DNA from: Shewanella canadensis
Lineage (GTDB): Bacteria; Pseudomonadota; Gammaproteobacteria; Enterobacterales; Shewanellaceae
NCBI RefSeq assembly: GCF_003966225.1
Contig: NZ_RXNU01000015.1
Span: 1 to 64,000, forward strand
Reading direction: 5' to 3'
Length of the DNA: 64,000 nt
The notes under the pieces were generated by a model that worked only from the letters and a program-made list of their open reading frames with translations, did not search any database and was not told the DNA's origin. Made by a program: the position numbers and the translations under genes. Shown here piece by piece: positions 61,186 to 64,000 of the stretch. Position 1 is the first letter of the stretch, and the number at the start of each line of letters is the position of its first letter.

Positions 61186-61249
61186 AGATACATTTCAAGA
61201 GGGTCATTAATGCTAGCTTAAGGGGGGGAGTCGTTTGGTTCAAGATAAA

Positions 61250-61286
61250 AATAAAAAAGCCCAGACAAGTTTGTCTGAGCTTTTAC
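61250..61286 (-). terminator. Terminator of the small unknown gene
   Basis: Arms AAAAGCCCAGACAA (61255-61268) and TTGTCTGAGCTTTT with one mismatch; on the minus strand it is followed by a T-rich tract (TTATTTTTAT). It lies about 60 bases past the stop of the 61347 gene. Confidence 0.75.
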
Positions 61287-61346
61287 TGCCGTAAAACATA
61301 AAGTAAGAATAAAACAATCATATAAATGATTTCAGTTTTATACCCG

Positions 61347-61673
61347 TTAAGAGTTAGGTCTATTCCCTATACATCCCTTAGGTATTTGGCCGCCTATGCT
61401 CAGATAATCACAGCATTCATCAATCTGCTTACGCAGGTATTGATTACCACGTATCATCCAATCCGGCCATTTATCAAAGGCATGTAACAAGTGCCAGAAC
61501 ACTCTCTCCATATCTGTTTGCGCATCACCTTGATGATTGAACTGTTGCCACTCTTCAAGGACGTCCCATAGATAAAGCTGGACTTCATTAAAAGCGAGCT
61601 GATCGCTCAGAAACGCTTTTCCATATTCGGCCAGCTGGGGCGCTTTTTTATCGATGAACTCATCTGGGGTCAT
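61347..61673 (-). CDS. Conserved small protein of unknown function
   Basis: 108 aa, soluble, Trp-rich (LWDVLEEWQQF; FWHLLHAFDKWPDWMI), with a Cys pair (ECCDYL) and a final CIGN. The ATG follows GGAGG at an ideal distance, and a terminator lies after the stop, so expression is likely. I do not recognise the family. It lies between ampG and the cyclophilin gene on the same strand. Confidence 0.75.
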   Translation of the reverse strand: MTPDEFIDKKAPQLAEYGKAFLSDQLAFNEVQLYLWDVLEEWQQFNHQGDAQTDMERVFWHLLHAFDKWPDWMIRGNQYLRKQIDECCDYLSIGGQIPKGCIGNRPNS

Positions 61674-61757
61674 CGGTTCGCCTCCTTAATTACTGCTTAA
61701 TTAGTATAGGACGATAAACAAGCTCTTGGGGGATATTGTGTTAAAAATATTGAACTA

Positions 61758-62342
61758 TTACTTTCGGGGGAGTAGCGTCGCTTTCTTTAAGATGATCTCT
61801 TCTACAGGAAAGTCGGGCCAGTCCAGTTTTGAGTTATGTTCTGTTGCAACGCCAGCCATGACCGCAAGTACCTCTTCCCCCTCGGTTACTTCGCCAAAAA
61901 CCGCATAGCCCCAGCGCCTGGAGGAGGGATCAAGTCGTTCATTGTCACCGACATTGAAGTAGAATTGGCTGGTGGCCGAATGAGGCTCGTTATCACGGGC
62001 CATGGCGATAGTGCCGAATGAATTTGATAAACCATTTCCCGATTCGTTAACGATAGGTGCATCGTATGGCTTCTCTTCCTGTTTGAGATTTAATCCACCT
62101 CCCTGAACAACGAAGTCGGCGATCACTCGATGAAACAAGGTATTATCATAGTGTCCCTTCACGACATAGGTCAGAAAGTTATCAACTGTGATGGGGGCTC
62201 GCGTTCTGTCTAATTCGATAACTATCTTTCCCATGCTGGTGTCGAGTTGTACTTGCGGGTAAAGCGTATCGGGCTGAATGTCGACGGCAACCGCAGCCTG
62301 ACTTAAACAGAGTATGAGTAGAGCATTAATCCAACGGATCAT
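61758..62342 (-). CDS. Periplasmic peptidyl-prolyl cis-trans isomerase (cyclophilin)
   Basis: 194 aa. A signal peptide ends near AAVA-VD. The cyclophilin catalytic core is FHRVIADFVVQGGG with the downstream SQFYFNVGDN and YAVFGEVTEG. This makes it a PpiA-type periplasmic folding enzyme. The ATG follows AAGGAAG. It lies 57 bases past yajG and may be co-transcribed with it. Confidence 0.92.
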   Translation of the reverse strand: MIRWINALLILCLSQAAVAVDIQPDTLYPQVQLDTSMGKIVIELDRTRAPITVDNFLTYVVKGHYDNTLFHRVIADFVVQGGGLNLKQEEKPYDAPIVNESGNGLSNSFGTIAMARDNEPHSATSQFYFNVGDNERLDPSSRRWGYAVFGEVTEGEEVLAVMAGVATEHNSKLDWPDFPVEEIILKKATLLPRK

Positions 62343-62399
62343 GGGGCTTCCTTGTTCTTGTTGTATCTATAGTCTTATGCGAGTTTTTATCGATGGGTA

Positions 62400-62966
62400 T
62401 TACTGTTGAATAAACTGGTTCAGTTCAGGATCATTAATAATATCGCCGCTTAATTGACCGAGAAGTTTATTTATCTCAAGTTCTAAGGTCGCAAAATCGG
62501 CACTAAACGGGCCCGATAGTGTTCCGCGAGCCGTGTAACGTTTCGTGAGCTCTTGGGTGCTGTTTTTAGCTATCACATTGATGATGATGTTGCTCTTAGC
62601 CTCGAATCCGAAGGTGCTCTCATTGACGTCAGTCAGTAACTGCTCTAATTGAAACTGTATATGTTGAACCGCACTGGGGTCGACTTGATAACCCGCTTGA
62701 GTGAAGCCCTTACGAAAGACGGCGTCTATCTGCCTTCTTGGTGCTTCAGAAGGGCTGACAAGCTTGGCCGCATCGCCTTCGTTGTTGAAGCGCACAATGA
62801 AATTGGCTGAGCGGGTATCGATAGTCTCTATGGCCAGATTCTGTCGCGACTGAGTTTGAGGCTGTACATGCGGAACTTGTGGCTCCAGAGCGATGTGACT
62901 TGGCGTTTGAGTCGCGCAACCACAAAGTGCGGTAGCGGCGGTTAACAATAAAAAGAGACGTTTCAT
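62400..62966 (-). CDS. yajG: YajG family lipoprotein
   Basis: 188 aa. A lipobox (LCGC, Cys17) follows a short signal peptide. The protein has the YajG pattern (ALEPQVP, LEQLLTDVNESTFGFEAKSNI, YTARGTLSGPF). The function is unknown. In E. coli yajG lies next to ampG, as it does here after two inserted genes. Confidence 0.88.
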   Translation of the reverse strand: MKRLFLLLTAATALCGCATQTPSHIALEPQVPHVQPQTQSRQNLAIETIDTRSANFIVRFNNEGDAAKLVSPSEAPRRQIDAVFRKGFTQAGYQVDPSAVQHIQFQLEQLLTDVNESTFGFEAKSNIIINVIAKNSTQELTKRYTARGTLSGPFSADFATLELEINKLLGQLSGDIINDPELNQFIQQ

Positions 62967-63149
62967 TTTCTGGATTATCTTTATTTAAAATTGCGGAGTG
63001 TAGTGGCATCAGCATACCAGAAATGACTGCTGATGCCATCGTCTTTGCCTGTGCCATCCAGACCTCTGAATCTCTCCCTGTTTGTTATACCGATAGGAAT
63101 TAATGTCTGAGTTAGGGACCATTCACGCTATTTCAGAATTATGCTTTAA

Positions 63150-63182
63150 ATTTTACTTTCATCACGTTAGAGTAAAATTTGA
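63150..63182. promoter_or_regulatory. Inverted repeat upstream of the DUF2804 gene
   Basis: AAATTTTACT and AGTAAAATTT form a perfect 10-bp inverted repeat with a 13-base centre, starting about 50 bases before the start codon. It could be an operator; no family can be named. Confidence 0.4.
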
Positions 63183-63203
63183 TAAATGCTCTGGGGACTA
63201 ACG

Positions 63204-64000
63204 ATGACGGCAAGCGGTTCAAAGGTGATAAATATCGAGAGTCAGACCGCTCCCGAGTGCTTGATGTCGAGTCATGGTACCCCACTCTTTGGTCATTTTG
63301 ATGGCCCGGTGACCTCCTTGGGCCTCGAGCAATTCAATTATTTTAATGAAATGGATAAACCCGCCTCGAGGCTGAGTCGCTACTTTAACTATAAGCAGTT
63401 TCAATTTATTAATATCGTCACTCCCCGTTTCGTCATTGGTGTTGCCATTGCCGATATTCGTTATGTGGGCAGTGCATTTTGTTACCTCTATGACATCAGT
63501 AAAAATCGACTCACCGAAACGACCTGGTTGAAGCCATTGGGCAGAGGGTATGAATTGACGCCGTCTCCGATGTCAGGCGTTGCAAAGATGGGCAATAGGA
63601 GGGCGAAAGTCTCCTTTACGATATCTGACGGTGTGTGGCATGTGTCAATTTTGACGGCCAATATTCAGGCCGAGCTCGATCTTAATACCCCTGTATTGAG
63701 CTTACCTATGGCCATGTGTAACCCGACCGGATACAGCGGCTGGACCTATACGCAGAAGCATAACGGGCTCAAGCCTACTGGGGAGCTCACCATCGACGAT
63801 GAACCTCAGCCCTTGAACAATGCATTAGCTGGCTATGATTTTTCCGCAGGGTATATGCGCCGAGAGACGAGTTGGCGTTGGGCTAGTATCAATGCCCATA
63901 CCCATGATGGTGTCCTGGGACTTAATTTAGCGGCTGGGGTTAATGAAACCGGTTGTAATGAGAATGTCTTCTGGGTTAACGGTGAGCGGCACCTGTTAGG
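63204..64000 (+). CDS. DUF2804 family protein (partial at window end)
   Basis: ATG 63204, open to the window end (265 codons visible). The C-terminal visible part carries DUF2804 features: ALAGYDFSAGYMRRETSWRWAS, followed by LGLNLAAGVNETG. The DUF2804 fold is a beta-rich, lipocalin-like barrel pair with no proven role. There is no signal peptide. The stop lies beyond the window. Confidence 0.85.
   Translation, partial: MTASGSKVINIESQTAPECLMSSHGTPLFGHFDGPVTSLGLEQFNYFNEMDKPASRLSRYFNYKQFQFINIVTPRFVIGVAIADIRYVGSAFCYLYDISKNRLTETTWLKPLGRGYELTPSPMSGVAKMGNRRAKVSFTISDGVWHVSILTANIQAELDLNTPVLSLPMAMCNPTGYSGWTYTQKHNGLKPTGELTIDDEPQPLNNALAGYDFSAGYMRRETSWRWASINAHTHDGVLGLNLAAGVNETGCNENVFWVNGERHLL

Overview
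The window looks like chromosomal DNA of a marine gammaproteobacterium, almost certainly Shewanella. The evidence is gene order (lipA-lipB-ybeD-dacA-rlpA-mltB-rodA-mrdA-rlmH-rsfS-nadD-holA-lptE-leuS; lnt-corC-ybeY-phoH-miaB; hemA-prfA-prmC-sirB2-sirB1-kdsA), protein sequences close to Enterobacterales orthologues but clearly distinct, and an OmcA/MtrC-type multihaem outer-membrane cytochrome. The species cannot be fixed from sequence alone.

Layout. 1-303: end of an rRNA operon (23S 3' end, 5S), followed by a decayed tandem repeat array to about 1300 and a tRNA-Trp gene with its own promoter and terminator. 2050-2852: holD-rimI. 2913-17452 (minus): lipoate synthesis, then the cell-elongation peptidoglycan cluster (dacA, rlpA, mltB, rodA, mrdA), ribosome factors (rlmH, rsfS), nadD, holA, lptE and leuS. 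17574-21415: a YbeL-like zinc-ribbon protein, a dCache chemoreceptor and a membrane diguanylate cyclase. 21662-27267 (minus): lnt, corC, ybeY, phoH, miaB. 27980-31331 (plus): ubiF, pth, ychF. 31929-32989: eight tRNA genes (Met, Leu, Gln in partly duplicated order) plus a broken tRNA-Leu. 34165-38032: an 11-haem outer-membrane cytochrome and a ToxR/CadC-like membrane regulator, closed by a fragment of a tRNA-Leu 3' end. 38140-44185: prs, ispE, lolB, hemA, prfA, prmC. 44451-47255: an IS110/IS1111-type element and an IS3-type element. 47525-53797: GNAT, sirB2, sirB1, a DUF819 membrane protein, kdsA, a MITE-like element and an AbgT transporter. 53994-64000: EamA and PAP2 proteins, an NSS transporter with its tiny MetS partner, panE, a VanZ-like protein, yajQ, ampG, a small unknown protein, a periplasmic cyclophilin, yajG and the start of a DUF2804 gene.

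Most genes are housekeeping. The unusual layer is between the genes. Three gene junctions (holA/nadD, leuS/lptE, vanZ/panE) carry tandem duplications of about 90-100 bp that copy the end of one gene and the start of the next. The sequences after the rRNA operon and after the tRNA cluster share repeat motifs. Five hairpins of unknown role sit beside the IS3 element. The strongest candidates for new biology are the cytochrome/regulator pair without mtrAB genes, the IS1111-type element with a likely guide-RNA region, the hairpin array, and the junction duplications.
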